Counted from the first letter of the stretch, positions 27,520 to 36,436 are shown. The stretch is 64,000 nucleotides of DNA from Bacillus sp. MRMR6 (GCF_001940785.1 NZ_MSLS01000002.1:290797-354796), one strand, 5' to 3'. Program-made: numbers and translations. The notes: generated by a model not told the origin, from the letters alone.

Positions 27520-29082
27520 ATGAACTACAGAGAGGATTATGTTTTTTGGAGGTTGGCAACTTTTTTTATAACCGATCAAGGCTACCGTATTGTCCAGTTA
27601 TTTGAAAATGGGAAAGAACTATGGCTGGAAAAGTTAGAAAACAAGAAGGCACCAATCATTCGCTTGGTAAGAGTTGATTTGGACTGGAGCAATGCGATGC
27701 AAAGGGACATTGAATTTTCTGCTATCAATGGTGAAAGGATACGCAAACAAGTAGGCCGCAGTGAACTCATTATACATAATATCTATATCAGTCAATACCC
27801 TCCGGTTGATGATTATGAAGATCGGCTTAGGGAGCCATATGTCCATCCCAATGGAAACAAAACAACGGTTAACTCGGTCCTGCTAACAAGTGGTGAATAT
27901 GAAGCCGGGTTAAGACGGATGTCACAATTAATGGACAGTGACATAACCTTTCAGATAGAAAATGAGTATCCGGAGCAGGCGGTTGAGTCCGAGAAGCGAT
28001 TAGCATTGGAACATGCAGCGAAGAAAGCTAAAACGGAAAAAGAAATTTTTACAAATGGAAAGCCTTTCTTTACTTATGTATTTATTGTGATACAAGTAGT
28101 CATGTTTCTATTATTAGAAACCCAAGGTGGCAGTACAAATACATCCACACTTATTAAATTCGGAGCCAAATTCAATCCTTATATCTATGAAGGGGAGTGG
28201 TGGAGATTCCTTGTGCCGATCTTTCTTCACATTGGTTTTTTTCACCTAGCAATGAATACAATGGCTTTATATTTTTTAGGGACCGCAGTAGAAAGGATTT
28301 TTGGAAACGTTCGTTTTTTATTCATTTATCTTTTTGCGGGAGTAATTGGATTTATCGCAAGCTTTATTTTTAGTTCAAATGTCTCAGCGGGGGCGAGTGG
28401 AGCGATATTTGGCTGCTTTGGAGCACTTCTTTACTTTTGTCTAATTTATCCAAAACTCTTCTTTCGAACAATGGGACCAAGTGTCATTATGGTTTTAATA
28501 TTTAATTTGATTTTTGGTTTTTCTATCTCAAGTATTGATAATGCAGGTCATTTGGGAGGACTTGCGGGTGGTTTTCTCGCAGCAGGTGTGACCCATTTCC
28601 CAAAAAAGAAAAAGCTCATATTGCAAATGATTTTCTTAGCTTTTACAGCTATTCTTATATGGAGTTCATTATCTTACGGATTTAGTACGACTGCAAGAGG
28701 AAAGGATGAAAGTTCTTCCTTGTTGCTCGCACAGGAATATATTCGTGAAGAAGATTATGTACAAGCATATGAAACGTTGAAAGAGGTAGTAGACAATACC
28801 AATAAACCAACTGCACAGATGTATTTTGTATTGTCATTTACTGAAATCAAGCTAAACAAGTATAATGATGCTAAGGTACACCTCGAAAAGGCAGTACAAT
28901 TAGACCCGAATCTTTCTGAAGCTTACTATAATCTTGCTCTTATTTTCTTAGAAGGAAATAATTTAGAACAGGCAAAGATAAATGCAGAGCAGGCATCAAA
29001 ACTGAATCCAGATAAAAAGGAATACTCAAACTTAGTTAATGAGATTAATCAGTATCAGAAATCAGCTGGCGGAGGAGAATAG
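27520..29082 (+). CDS. gluP: Rhomboid intramembrane protease with TPR domain (GluP)
   Basis: The 520-aa protein has a cytosolic N-terminal region of about 180 residues, a rhomboid core of six or seven helices and a C-terminal TPR segment (KAVQLDPNLSEAYYNLALIF). Catalytic residues are S293 in SAGASGA and H344 in NAGHLGG; the conserved HIGFFHLAMN loop is also present. B. subtilis GluP (YqgP) cleaves membrane proteins, including the magnesium transporter MgtE, and acts with FtsH. The 3' end overlaps a convergent gene by 38 bp. Confidence 0.93.
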   Translation: MNYREDYVFWRLATFFITDQGYRIVQLFENGKELWLEKLENKKAPIIRLVRVDLDWSNAMQRDIEFSAINGERIRKQVGRSELIIHNIYISQYPPVDDYEDRLREPYVHPNGNKTTVNSVLLTSGEYEAGLRRMSQLMDSDITFQIENEYPEQAVESEKRLALEHAAKKAKTEKEIFTNGKPFFTYVFIVIQVVMFLLLETQGGSTNTSTLIKFGAKFNPYIYEGEWWRFLVPIFLHIGFFHLAMNTMALYFLGTAVERIFGNVRFLFIYLFAGVIGFIASFIFSSNVSAGASGAIFGCFGALLYFCLIYPKLFFRTMGPSVIMVLIFNLIFGFSISSIDNAGHLGGLAGGFLAAGVTHFPKKKKLILQMIFLAFTAILIWSSLSYGFSTTARGKDESSSLLLAQEYIREEDYVQAYETLKEVVDNTNKPTAQMYFVLSFTEIKLNKYNDAKVHLEKAVQLDPNLSEAYYNLALIFLEGNNLEQAKINAEQASKLNPDKKEYSNLVNEINQYQKSAGGGE

Positions 29083-29914
29083 GCTCTCCCTTTGCGGTTT
29101 CAGTCAAAGCCAATAGATGTGATTTATCATTGCTAACAAGAATAAGCGGAATGGTACTGCCAATCGGACTTTCAATCGTGCCATCCGCCTTTTTTATCCC
29201 TAAGAGGTAATTCTTATATAACCCCTCCCATAGGTTTCCTACCACTCTTGCTGTTTCTGATTTCGAAAACCCAGATAAAGATTCTTTAGATCTTCGGTTA
29301 AATTCACTTAGCGGAAATGCTTGATAATTGTCAAGCTTGATTGAATAGTGGCCGACTCCTTTATTCCAGCTTAGCTGCAGCATTCTTTCTGTCTGTTCAT
29401 CTAGTTTTTGCTTCCACTCCTTTTCATCTAGGCTTTCAGGTGTAATAAATGACTTCGCTTCAGAATTTAATAGGATGATATATAATTGGTGTTCTGACAT
29501 TGTTTGGGAACTAAATATAAGTTCTTTTTTTTCATGAAGCTCTGCATGGTGAAAGGTAACTGCTTGTAGAAGTGCACTACCTTTCATGCTTATTTGTTTT
29601 TCTTGGATAATGGTATCTGAATTCTGTTTCCAGTCATGAAACTCGGAAACTAGCCGACCATTTGAATATAATAGTGAGGCATCTTGTCTCAAATATGCTT
29701 TTCGATCCAATGTTGATGAAGCTTTCCAATTAAGAGTTTGGGCGGGTGTTTCTATCAATTCTAGGTTGGTCTCTGCTTTTTTGTAGGTTACTTTAGGATC
29801 TATCGGAAAGAAGGTTATGCTTTCCTGCACCTTAGGAGGCATCATATACTGCTGCACGGATACAGCTAGAAAAAAAATTATAAATAATCCAAAAATCATA
29901 TATAGCTTTTTCAA
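29045..29914 (-). CDS. Hypothetical membrane-anchored protein
   Basis: A 289-aa protein I do not recognise. Residues 4-24 form a hydrophobic anchor or uncleaved signal (YMIFGLFIIFFLAVSVQQY), and the rest, rich in Ser, Lys, Glu and Leu, is probably extracytoplasmic. No catalytic motif is evident; ITPESLDEKEWKQKLDEQTE suggests a helical region. Its last 38 bases lie antisense to the end of gluP. No good terminator is visible at its end. It is well-formed and codon use matches its neighbours, so it is probably real. Confidence 0.65.
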   Translation of the reverse strand: MKKLYMIFGLFIIFFLAVSVQQYMMPPKVQESITFFPIDPKVTYKKAETNLELIETPAQTLNWKASSTLDRKAYLRQDASLLYSNGRLVSEFHDWKQNSDTIIQEKQISMKGSALLQAVTFHHAELHEKKELIFSSQTMSEHQLYIILLNSEAKSFITPESLDEKEWKQKLDEQTERMLQLSWNKGVGHYSIKLDNYQAFPLSEFNRRSKESLSGFSKSETARVVGNLWEGLYKNYLLGIKKADGTIESPIGSTIPLILVSNDKSHLLALTETAKGEPILLRQLISDTD

Positions 29915-30100
29915 ATCTACCCCATCCTTTATCCTTAATAGCCAATGATATGGCTGTCCTAATAAAAGGTATATGGAAAATTAAAAAAGAAATGCCAATA
30001 ATGTGGACTTTAAAAAAACCATCATGATTCTCTTGAGAGAGATATTAGGTTAAGGTATACTTTGGAAGTACATATTGAATTTAATAGTTGAGGGATCATA

Positions 30101-30313
30101 ATGAAAACGATTTACGATATTCAACAATACTTAAAGCAATACGGGACAATCATTTACATCGGTGATCGGGTTAGTGACCTTGAACTTATGGAAGCCGAAA
30201 TAAAAGAGCTTTATCAATCCCAGCTAATGGAACAGAGAGATTATTCTACTGCGTTGTTAATCTTGCGCCAAGAAATACAATTCCAAAAAGAAAAAGATCA
30301 AAAGAATAGGTGA
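30101..30313 (+). CDS. yqgQ: DUF910 family protein YqgQ
   Basis: A 70-aa acidic helical protein (YDIQQYLKQYGTIIYIGDRV; SDLELMEAEIKELYQS) of DUF910. The family is small, folds as a three-helix bundle and has been suggested to bind single-stranded nucleic acid from structure; function unproven. It lies four bases before glcK and probably shares its transcript, as in B. subtilis. Confidence 0.85.
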   Translation: MKTIYDIQQYLKQYGTIIYIGDRVSDLELMEAEIKELYQSQLMEQRDYSTALLILRQEIQFQKEKDQKNR

Positions 30314-30317
30314 TAAT

Positions 30318-31283
30318 ATGTCTAAGCAATTAATTGCTGGTGTGGATCTTGGTGGGACAACCACGAAACTAGCTTTTGTAAACACAAAGGGTGAAATATT
30401 TCACAAATGGGAGATCATCACAGATAATTCAAATGAAGGTCAAAATATCACAAAAAACATAGCAACCGCTATTGAGCAAAAAATGGCAGAGCTGGCGATT
30501 TCAAAGGACACTTTGATTGGAATAGGAATGGGGGCACCTGGACCGGTAGATTATGAAAAAGGTGTTATTCTAAATGTAGTAAATCTCGGTTGGAAAGACA
30601 ATTTTCCATTAAAGGAGAGCCTTGAAGAATTGACGGGACTACCCGCTTTGATAGAAAATGATGCGAATTGTGCCGCATTGGGTGAAATGTGGAATGGTGC
30701 AGGGCATGGAGCAAAGGACATTGTTTGTGTAACACTTGGGACAGGAGTTGGCGGCGGTGTTATTGCTAATGGCAATATCGTTCAGGGTAAGAACGGAGCA
30801 GCGGGTGAAATTGGGCATATTACTGCTGTGCCGCTTGGGGGTTCTCCATGTAATTGTGGGAAAAACGGCTGTCTAGAGACCGTTGCTTCAGCAACAGGAA
30901 TTGTCCGGCTTGCATTAGCCGAGCTATCTAAAGGGGAATTTAAAGGTCAACTGGCAGAGGTTTATGGGAAAGATCAACAAATCACGGCTAAAGATGTATT
31001 TGATGCTGCGAAAGCTGGTGACGAACTAGCTATTAAAGTAGTTGATGAAGTCTCCTTCCATTTAGGGCTATCATTAGCAAATATCGCTAATACATTAAGT
31101 CCTGAGAAAATTGTAATCGGCGGCGGAGTCTCGAAAGCTGGAGATGTTTTATTAGATCGAGTTAAAAGCAATTTTAAAAAATTTGTGTTCCCAGCGATTA
31201 AAGACTCAACAGAGATTACACTAGCTACTTTAGGAAATGATGCAGGTGTTATTGGAGCTGCATGGTTAATTGCAAATAAATAA
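30318..31283 (+). CDS. glcK: ROK-family glucokinase
   Basis: This 321-aa kinase phosphorylates glucose with ATP to glucose 6-phosphate. ROK traits are the phosphate loop AGVDLGGTTTKLAF, catalytic Asp in IENDANCAALGE, TLGTGVGGG, the zinc motif with His-x9-CxCGxxGCxE (GHITAVPLGGSPCNCGKNGC) and GGGVSKAG. AGGTG lies upstream of the ATG. GlcK handles free glucose from disaccharides in Bacillus, since PTS glucose enters already phosphorylated. Confidence 0.94.
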   Translation: MSKQLIAGVDLGGTTTKLAFVNTKGEIFHKWEIITDNSNEGQNITKNIATAIEQKMAELAISKDTLIGIGMGAPGPVDYEKGVILNVVNLGWKDNFPLKESLEELTGLPALIENDANCAALGEMWNGAGHGAKDIVCVTLGTGVGGGVIANGNIVQGKNGAAGEIGHITAVPLGGSPCNCGKNGCLETVASATGIVRLALAELSKGEFKGQLAEVYGKDQQITAKDVFDAAKAGDELAIKVVDEVSFHLGLSLANIANTLSPEKIVIGGGVSKAGDVLLDRVKSNFKKFVFPAIKDSTEITLATLGNDAGVIGAAWLIANK

Positions 31284-31380
31284 AAACTGCTAAAACTATT
31301 TTTATATATAGTCCCTTCTCTACTTGTAAATGAAGATTATTCACATTAAAATAAAATATCGTTAGTGTATTACACAAGAT

Positions 31381-31407
31381 AAAAAAGTCGTACTTAACGG
31401 CTTTTTT
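31381..31407 (+). terminator. Terminator-like hairpin downstream of glcK
   Basis: AAAAAAGTCGT pairs with ACGGCTTTTTT (one G.U). It lies 100 nt after the glcK stop; the space between is A/T-rich and empty. Confidence 0.65.
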
Positions 31408-31493
31408 CTTTATTTTTTTTTGAATATTTTTGAAAAATTTGAAACATTTTTGTAATATAGACGTACTAATTTACAGGAGGGAGGGAACCAGTT

Positions 31494-32636
31494 TTGCGAC
31501 CAGTAACAGAAAGGAACGGAAAAAACTTTATATTCGCTTGTCTATTTTTGCTGATATTTACCATGATTTTAACTGCATGTACGAATAAACAAAATACTAA
31601 GCCTAAGCCGCCAGAAGAAAAGGAAAAACAAGATGAGTCTCTCCCAGAAGAAAAGATTGAATATGTCCTTCCGATTACTCCTCCAGAGGGGGCATTTTAC
31701 AAGGTTGCAGGGTGGCTCTCAGAACTGCAACTCCTCTATATTACCAATCAAGAACAAACATCAAGTGTTTATCAATACGAGCTTTACACAGGTAAGAGCG
31801 AATTACTCTATAAATCAGACCAACCGATTGTAACGGTTCAGATAAGTGAAAGTAAAAAATATATCTTAGTACAAACCTCACCTTCATCATATGAAGGTAT
31901 GATTACGATCATTGATCAAAATGGCACAGAGCTTTTGAAACAATCACTTGCTTCTGTTGAATTAGCATTTGAATGGAATCCCTATAATGAGTCGGAGATT
32001 CTTGTTGCTGCGTTTAATGAGGATTGGACTTATCTAATGTATCTTTTTGATATTGTAAATGAAAGGGTAGAAGAACTTAGTTTACCACAGCCATTTATTA
32101 AGTGGATTAGTAAGAATCAAATTGCCTTTCTTGACTGGGAAGAGGTTTCATTTTCACTCTATGCTCCTATAATGTCGATGAACCTGGACGATATGACCGA
32201 TAAGCTGATTCTTCCCGAGGTATACCAGTTTTCAACCTTTCATGATTTATTAATGACAATCACCGTTGATAAAGAAGACCCGTCGCAGTCAGTTTATACA
32301 TTTTTTGATCACGAAAATGTACCAATCTTTTCATTTACAATGCCATTACTATCTGTATTTTCTGGCTGGCTGGTTCCATCTTATGATTACAACCAAAAGG
32401 AAGGGCGGTTTATTACCTTCCAACCTCTAAGCAGTGGAGATGCTGATGCCTATTCAGAAGGGTTTCAATTAATATCGTATGATATAAAGAAGGGGAGTTC
32501 AGAGGTAATAATGGAGGGATTGAAGAATGCTCCTGTTGTTTTCTCACCTTCAGGGAATGCACTCTTATATGGAAATAGATTAGAAAACGTAATTGATATA
32601 GAGAAAAAAGAGATAAATGAGCTGGTGAAAGAATGA
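31494..32636 (+). CDS. yqgU: Putative lipoprotein YqgU
   Basis: A 380-aa exported lipoprotein: TTG start with GGAGGGAGGG upstream, a hydrophobic signal (FACLFLLIFTMILTAC) and lipobox LTAC, then a Lys/Glu/Pro-rich linker and a long beta-rich domain (repeated Tyr/Trp/Ser strands such as YILVQTSPSSYEGMITIID), perhaps a beta-propeller. B. subtilis YqgU lies in this gene order and is of unknown role. The stop codon is part of a terminator stem. Confidence 0.8.
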   Translation: MRPVTERNGKNFIFACLFLLIFTMILTACTNKQNTKPKPPEEKEKQDESLPEEKIEYVLPITPPEGAFYKVAGWLSELQLLYITNQEQTSSVYQYELYTGKSELLYKSDQPIVTVQISESKKYILVQTSPSSYEGMITIIDQNGTELLKQSLASVELAFEWNPYNESEILVAAFNEDWTYLMYLFDIVNERVEELSLPQPFIKWISKNQIAFLDWEEVSFSLYAPIMSMNLDDMTDKLILPEVYQFSTFHDLLMTITVDKEDPSQSVYTFFDHENVPIFSFTMPLLSVFSGWLVPSYDYNQKEGRFITFQPLSSGDADAYSEGFQLISYDIKKGSSEVIMEGLKNAPVVFSPSGNALLYGNRLENVIDIEKKEINELVKE

Positions 32637-32660
32637 TACAATTGATCATTCTTTTTTTTT
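32631..32660 (+). terminator. Terminator after yqgU
   Basis: GAATGAT (32631-32637, overlapping the stop) pairs with ATCATTC (32645-32651), followed by nine T residues. A repeat element begins exactly at the end of this T-tract. Confidence 0.82.
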
Positions 32661-32766
32661 GCTAATAGGAAAGTATAAATTTTTTTGAAATTTATACTTT
32701 CCTAACGCATAAGAAATACTAAGGCACTCGCACCAAGGGCTTGGCGAATGCCTAGTTTTTCTAATT
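32661..32766. repeat. Two-hairpin dispersed repeat, copy A
   Basis: Starts GCTAATAGG. The first hairpin is a perfect 17-bp stem TAGGAAAGTATAAATTT (32666-32682) with AAATTTATACTTTCCTA (32688-32704). ACGCATAAGAAA follows, then a second long imperfect stem (AGGCACTCGC with GCGAATGCCT) ending AGTTTTTCTAAT. The same plan occurs at 44024-44106 with compensatory changes. No protein is coded. Confidence 0.8.
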
Positions 32767-32821
32767 GGTGAGAAATATGATAGAATTTTAGTGTATTAAC
32801 AAGTAAAGGATGGAGTTTATT

Positions 32822-33139
32822 ATGGCGATTGTTGATGTAACAGTTATTCCGATAGGGACTGAGACACCAAGTGTTAGCAGATATGTTGCAAGTATACATA
32901 AGGTTTTGCAGAAATATGAAGTAGAAGGAAAAATCCGGTATCAGCTTACACCTATGAATACCATCATTGAAGGTGATCTACCGATGTTGTTTGAGGTAAT
33001 ACAGGCTATGCATGAAGTTCCCTTCGCAGAGGGCATCCAGAGGGTTGCTACAAACATTCGGATTGATGACAGAAGAGATGTATCACGAACGATGGAATAT
33101 AAAGTAGACAGGGTTTCAAGCCTTTTAAACGAGGGGTAA
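32822..33139 (+). CDS. yqgV: MTH1187/YqgV-family thiamine-binding-like protein
   Basis: A 105-aa ferredoxin-fold protein of the MTH1187 family (MAIVDVTVIPIGTETPSVSR; ADVHEV-like QAMHEVPFAEGIQRV). Relatives such as YkoF bind thiamine or its pyrimidine part, and dimers stack into tetramers; the ligand here is not established. ATG 32822 is used because AAGGATGGAG ends 8 nt upstream; the earlier ATG lies inside that site. A terminator directly follows. Confidence 0.83.
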   Translation: MAIVDVTVIPIGTETPSVSRYVASIHKVLQKYEVEGKIRYQLTPMNTIIEGDLPMLFEVIQAMHEVPFAEGIQRVATNIRIDDRRDVSRTMEYKVDRVSSLLNEG

Positions 33140-33140
33140 T

Positions 33141-33168
33141 AAAAAGACTGCCAGCAGGCAGTCTTTTA
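33141..33168 (+). terminator. Terminator after yqgV
   Basis: AAAAGACTGCC-AGCA-GGCAGTCTTTT, stem of 11 bp, between convergent yqgV and yqgW. Confidence 0.85.
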
Positions 33169-33181
33169 GCTAAGTTTACTA

Positions 33182-33355
33182 TTAATGTGCTGCTGGGAAT
33201 CCACTTTCGAGGAGTGTCATGATTGTGAACCAGCCAAATACTAGGAAAGAACCTACCCCGAAGAATGCGCCTAATAAATTTTTATTTTTCAGCGCAGTAA
33301 ATGAACCATATCCAGCAAGAATCGTTACTAATGCAAAGATAATTACTAACCCCAT
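33182..33355 (-). CDS. yqgW: DUF2759 small membrane protein YqgW
   Basis: A 57-aa protein (MGLVIIFALVTILAGYGSF... ending GFPAAH) made of two hydrophobic helices joined by ALKNKNLLGAFFG. AAAGGGGG lies upstream of the ATG at 33355. It matches B. subtilis YqgW (DUF2759) in place, length and layout. Function unknown. Confidence 0.82.
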   Translation of the reverse strand: MGLVIIFALVTILAGYGSFTALKNKNLLGAFFGVGSFLVFGWFTIMTLLESGFPAAH

Positions 33356-33547
33356 TATAAAGCCCCCTTTAGTTAATACTCACTAGGCAGTTAGCCTAAA
33401 TACCTAAGATAGTTATGTAAGGATATTATATACATCGATACTTATTTTATATTCTTTTCATTCATTTGTCGAGAGTTAAAGGGTTAGCATTATCAGTTCG
33501 ATCGTGTAAAATATAACTAGTGTAATTTTTAACAGGAGGTATAAGGT

Positions 33548-34183
33548 ATGAAATGGTCACAAATCCCACTAGGGGCATTGCAAACAAATTGCTACATCAT
33601 AGAAAATGAGGACAAAACTTGTTTAATCTTTGATCCTGGGAGCGAAGGTAAGAAACTGATCAAGTGGCTGGAAAAACGTGAGTTAAAACCAGTTGCCATA
33701 CTTCTAACACATGCTCACTTTGATCATATTGGTGCTGTCGATACGGTTAGAGATTATTATCAAATACCTGCTTATGTTCATGAAGAAGAAGAGGGTTGGC
33801 TGACTGACCCTGGTTTAAATGGCTCAAAATATTTTATGATGCAGGAGCAGATAAAGGTGAGAAAAGCAGATCATATCATTAAAAAAGAAGGTATGATGAA
33901 GGTCGGCGACTATGAATTCTCAGTATTCGAGACACCTGGACATTCTCCTGGCAGTATATCATTTTATTTTGAAAACGCAGGTTTCGTTGTTTCTGGAGAT
34001 GCATTATTTAAAAGCAGCATTGGCCGAACAGATCTTCCAGGTGGAAACCATAAGCAACTGATAAAAAGTATTCATGAGAAGCTGCTTTTCCTGCCGGAAG
34101 AGACGGAAGTATTATCAGGACATGGGCCTATTACAACAGTCGGAGAAGAAATGGATCAAAATCCATTTTTGAACGGATTCTAG
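33548..34183 (+). CDS. yqgX: Metallo-beta-lactamase-fold hydrolase YqgX
   Basis: The 211-aa protein belongs to the glyoxalase II-like MBL group. Metal ligands appear in order: LTHAHFDHIG (HxHxDH), ETPGHSPGS, VSGDALF and the final SGHGPIT. It probably hydrolyses a thioester or related bond in the cytosol; a link to bacillithiol/methylglyoxal metabolism is possible but not shown. ACAGGAGGT precedes the ATG. It stands 13 nt before the methyltransferase gene, likely one operon. Confidence 0.85.
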   Translation: MKWSQIPLGALQTNCYIIENEDKTCLIFDPGSEGKKLIKWLEKRELKPVAILLTHAHFDHIGAVDTVRDYYQIPAYVHEEEEGWLTDPGLNGSKYFMMQEQIKVRKADHIIKKEGMMKVGDYEFSVFETPGHSPGSISFYFENAGFVVSGDALFKSSIGRTDLPGGNHKQLIKSIHEKLLFLPEETEVLSGHGPITTVGEEMDQNPFLNGF

Positions 34184-34196
34184 GGAAAGTGAAGAC

Positions 34197-35291
34197 ATGA
34201 TTGCCTACTTGAAAAGTTTAATTACCTCTTCGTCAACGAAGTTAATAACATATGCCGACTATATGAATGCAGTCCTTTACCACCCAGAACAAGGATATTA
34301 TATGAAGGATAAAGAGAAGATTGGCAGACAGGGTGACTTTATTACTACAAGTAATATATCCGACCTTTACGGAAAAATGACGGCCAAATGGTTTTTACAT
34401 TACTGTTTAAAGACGGGTATCGATGCTGTATTCTGTGAAATTGGGGCTGGTAATGGCCGTTTTGCCCATGCTTTTTTACAAGAATGGTATAAGTCCGCGC
34501 AAAGTCCTATTACATACATTATAGTTGAAACTAGTCCATATCATCGAAAGCTTCAATCGGAGTTGCTTACTCCTGAATTCTCTGTCATCCAAGTATTTTC
34601 CCTTGAAGAGATCGATTCCTTTGAAGGAACCGTCTTTTCAAATGAACTATTCGATGCTTTGCCTGTTCATGTCGTTGAGCAAGTGAATGGACAGTTGTTT
34701 GAGGTGATGATTGGATTAGAGGATGAAACATTATTTGAGGTTCTCGTCCCTAATACCAATGGTGATATATTTGCCTATCTGCAAGAAAGTGGAATAACGT
34801 TAATGGATCATCAGCGGATAGAAATTCCGTTACTGATGGAAGAAATAATTCAACAAATTTCTAGGGTATTAAATAAAGGAATAGTAGTGACAGCTGATTA
34901 TGGATATACGAATGAGGAATGGAAGCTTCCAGCAAGGAAGCTGGGGAGTTTAAGAGGATTTTATCAGCATAAAATGATAGACGATGTCCTGCAGTACCCC
35001 GGTGATATGGATATAACTACACATATCCATTTAGACTGGCTTATCCAAAAGGGTGAGGAGTTCAATTTGAAGTTTATAACAAAGCTAAGACAAGATCAGT
35101 TTTTATTAAAAACAGGAATATTACAGGAATTGGAAAACCATTATGACCCTAATCCTTTCAGTGAGGTTAGTAAAAGGAATCGGGCAATAAGAAGTTTAAT
35201 CATGCCAGCCGGTATAAGCTCTTACTTTAATATCATTATTCAACAAAAGAATATGGAGATTAAAAGCAGTGATGATCTATTTGAATTTTGA
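34197..35291 (+). CDS. MidA/NDUFAF7-like SAM-dependent methyltransferase
   Basis: A 364-aa class I methyltransferase of COG1565 (DUF185). Signatures: YADYMNAVLYHPEQGYYM near the N-terminus, SAM motif EIGAGNGRFAHAFL and FSNELFDALPVHVVE (the NE-x-DA-P motif). The human relative NDUFAF7 methylates an arginine of complex I; the bacterial target is unknown. It begins 13 nt after yqgX with a GGGAAAG site. In B. subtilis this gene is not in the same interval to my memory. Confidence 0.82.
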   Translation: MIAYLKSLITSSSTKLITYADYMNAVLYHPEQGYYMKDKEKIGRQGDFITTSNISDLYGKMTAKWFLHYCLKTGIDAVFCEIGAGNGRFAHAFLQEWYKSAQSPITYIIVETSPYHRKLQSELLTPEFSVIQVFSLEEIDSFEGTVFSNELFDALPVHVVEQVNGQLFEVMIGLEDETLFEVLVPNTNGDIFAYLQESGITLMDHQRIEIPLLMEEIIQQISRVLNKGIVVTADYGYTNEEWKLPARKLGSLRGFYQHKMIDDVLQYPGDMDITTHIHLDWLIQKGEEFNLKFITKLRQDQFLLKTGILQELENHYDPNPFSEVSKRNRAIRSLIMPAGISSYFNIIIQQKNMEIKSSDDLFEF

Positions 35292-35297
35292 CCAAAC

Positions 35298-35330
35298 AAA
35301 AAACGCCAGAGGCTACGCTCTGGCGTTTTG
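35298..35330. terminator. Bidirectional terminator between midA-like gene and yqgY
   Basis: AAAACGCCAGAG and CTCTGGCGTTTT (35300-35311 with 35318-35329), 12-bp stem with 6-nt loop, between convergent genes. Confidence 0.87.
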
Positions 35331-35345
35331 TTGTTCTTCCAATTC

Positions 35346-35591
35346 TTAATGTCCGCCTCCGCCAAGTGGCATCATGAAGGTCGTCCAATAGGTAAAGCCT
35401 GCGAAGAAAACAGTTAGATAAGCTCCGAAAACATACATATACATACGTTCGGACAGTTTTAAATAACTCAATAATACGAAGAAACCAGTTTGGGCTAAGA
35501 AAAGCATTGCGGTTTTATCCATGTCACCTAGATAGAACATTACGGTAAAAATACCCGTCCAGAAACCCAAAACTCTGAACATGCGATCCAT
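35346..35591 (-). CDS. yqgY: DUF2626 small membrane protein YqgY
   Basis: An 81-aa protein with three hydrophobic helices (RVLGFWTGIFTVMFYLG; AMLFLAQTGFFVLLSYL; MYVFGAYLTVFFAGFTYW) and a Gly/His end PLGGGGH. ATG 35591 has AAAGGGGGG upstream; earlier in-frame codons read back through this site. The sequence and place fit B. subtilis YqgY (DUF2626). Function unknown. Confidence 0.82.
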   Translation of the reverse strand: MDRMFRVLGFWTGIFTVMFYLGDMDKTAMLFLAQTGFFVLLSYLKLSERMYMYVFGAYLTVFFAGFTYWTTFMMPLGGGGH

Positions 35592-35673
35592 ATGTATCCC
35601 CCCTTTACCATGCGGTACCATCAATACAATATTATATAGGAAAAGGAGGTATAATGTAAATAATGGTTTCACA

Positions 35674-36369
35674 TTAGTTTGTCACAAATACCTGATACGA
35701 ACAAGTTTCACAGCCAGTAATCATATTTTCCTTTTCAATTAGCTCTACAGAATCAAATAGTGCCTCAAACATGCCCTTTAAGAATTCAAGGTGCATTTGG
35801 CAAACAGATTCGTGATCTTCTGCGACTTCTTTAAAAGGACAGTTGAAGATTTGGAAAAAGATTTTTGTCTTTTCTCCATTTGCTTCAAATTCTGGATAGA
35901 AACCTGAAAGAGTAGCAGCACTTTTTAATATATTTAACTTTTGATCAAATTCTAATTCATCACCAAATGACTTTTTAGTCATTTCCTGTTCAATGACTTC
36001 AGTACCAAATCGCTTACCTGTTAAATAAAGTGCCTGTTTTCCTGCATCCCCTAAAGTTAACATTGTTTGGATCGCTACTTTTGAAAGCAGCATATAGTCA
36101 CGAAATGGGAAATGCAACTGGATAACATCGTCAGATAAGCGGTACAATCTGCTTGGTCTGCCGCCCTTACCCGTTTTTTTTGTTTCAGATATTAACATAT
36201 TCACGTCTTCAAGCTTTGATAAATGCAATCTAGCAACATTCGGATGAATATTAAAATTTTCAGCTACCTCTTGTACTGTTACTTCTTGATGACGCTTAGT
36301 AATGTATTGATAAATATAGTACCGTGTTGGATCTGACAAAACATTTGTTATTTTTAGTGTTTGTTCCAT
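35674..36369 (-). CDS. SufR/COG2345-like winged-helix regulator with cysteine cluster
   Basis: A 231-aa protein with an N-terminal ArsR-like winged helix (VLSDPTRYYIYQYI; VQEVAENFNIHPNVARLHLSK; GRPSRLYRLS wing). Its C-terminal half carries NCPFKEVAEDHESVC, exactly C-X12-C, then after 29 residues GCETC. This recalls SufR-type iron-sulfur regulators (C-X12-C and two more Cys), so it may sense Fe-S status or redox. It is not a standard ArsR metal sensor. AGGTG precedes the ATG. A good promoter and a GTTAAC repeat lie upstream. Target genes unknown. Confidence 0.78.
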   Translation of the reverse strand: MEQTLKITNVLSDPTRYYIYQYITKRHQEVTVQEVAENFNIHPNVARLHLSKLEDVNMLISETKKTGKGGRPSRLYRLSDDVIQLHFPFRDYMLLSKVAIQTMLTLGDAGKQALYLTGKRFGTEVIEQEMTKKSFGDELEFDQKLNILKSAATLSGFYPEFEANGEKTKIFFQIFNCPFKEVAEDHESVCQMHLEFLKGMFEALFDSVELIEKENMITGCETCSYQVFVTN

Positions 36370-36403
36370 CTTGGTTCACCTCGGACCCCCATAATTTAAT
36401 CCA

Positions 36404-36432
36404 ATTATAATACAGCGGATTTAACAAGTGAA
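36404..36432 (-). promoter_or_regulatory. Promoter of the SufR-like regulator
   Basis: Minus strand: TTCACT (36427-36432), 17-bp spacer, perfect TATAAT (36404-36409), 35 bp before the start codon. Confidence 0.6.
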
Positions 36433-36436
36433 TGAG

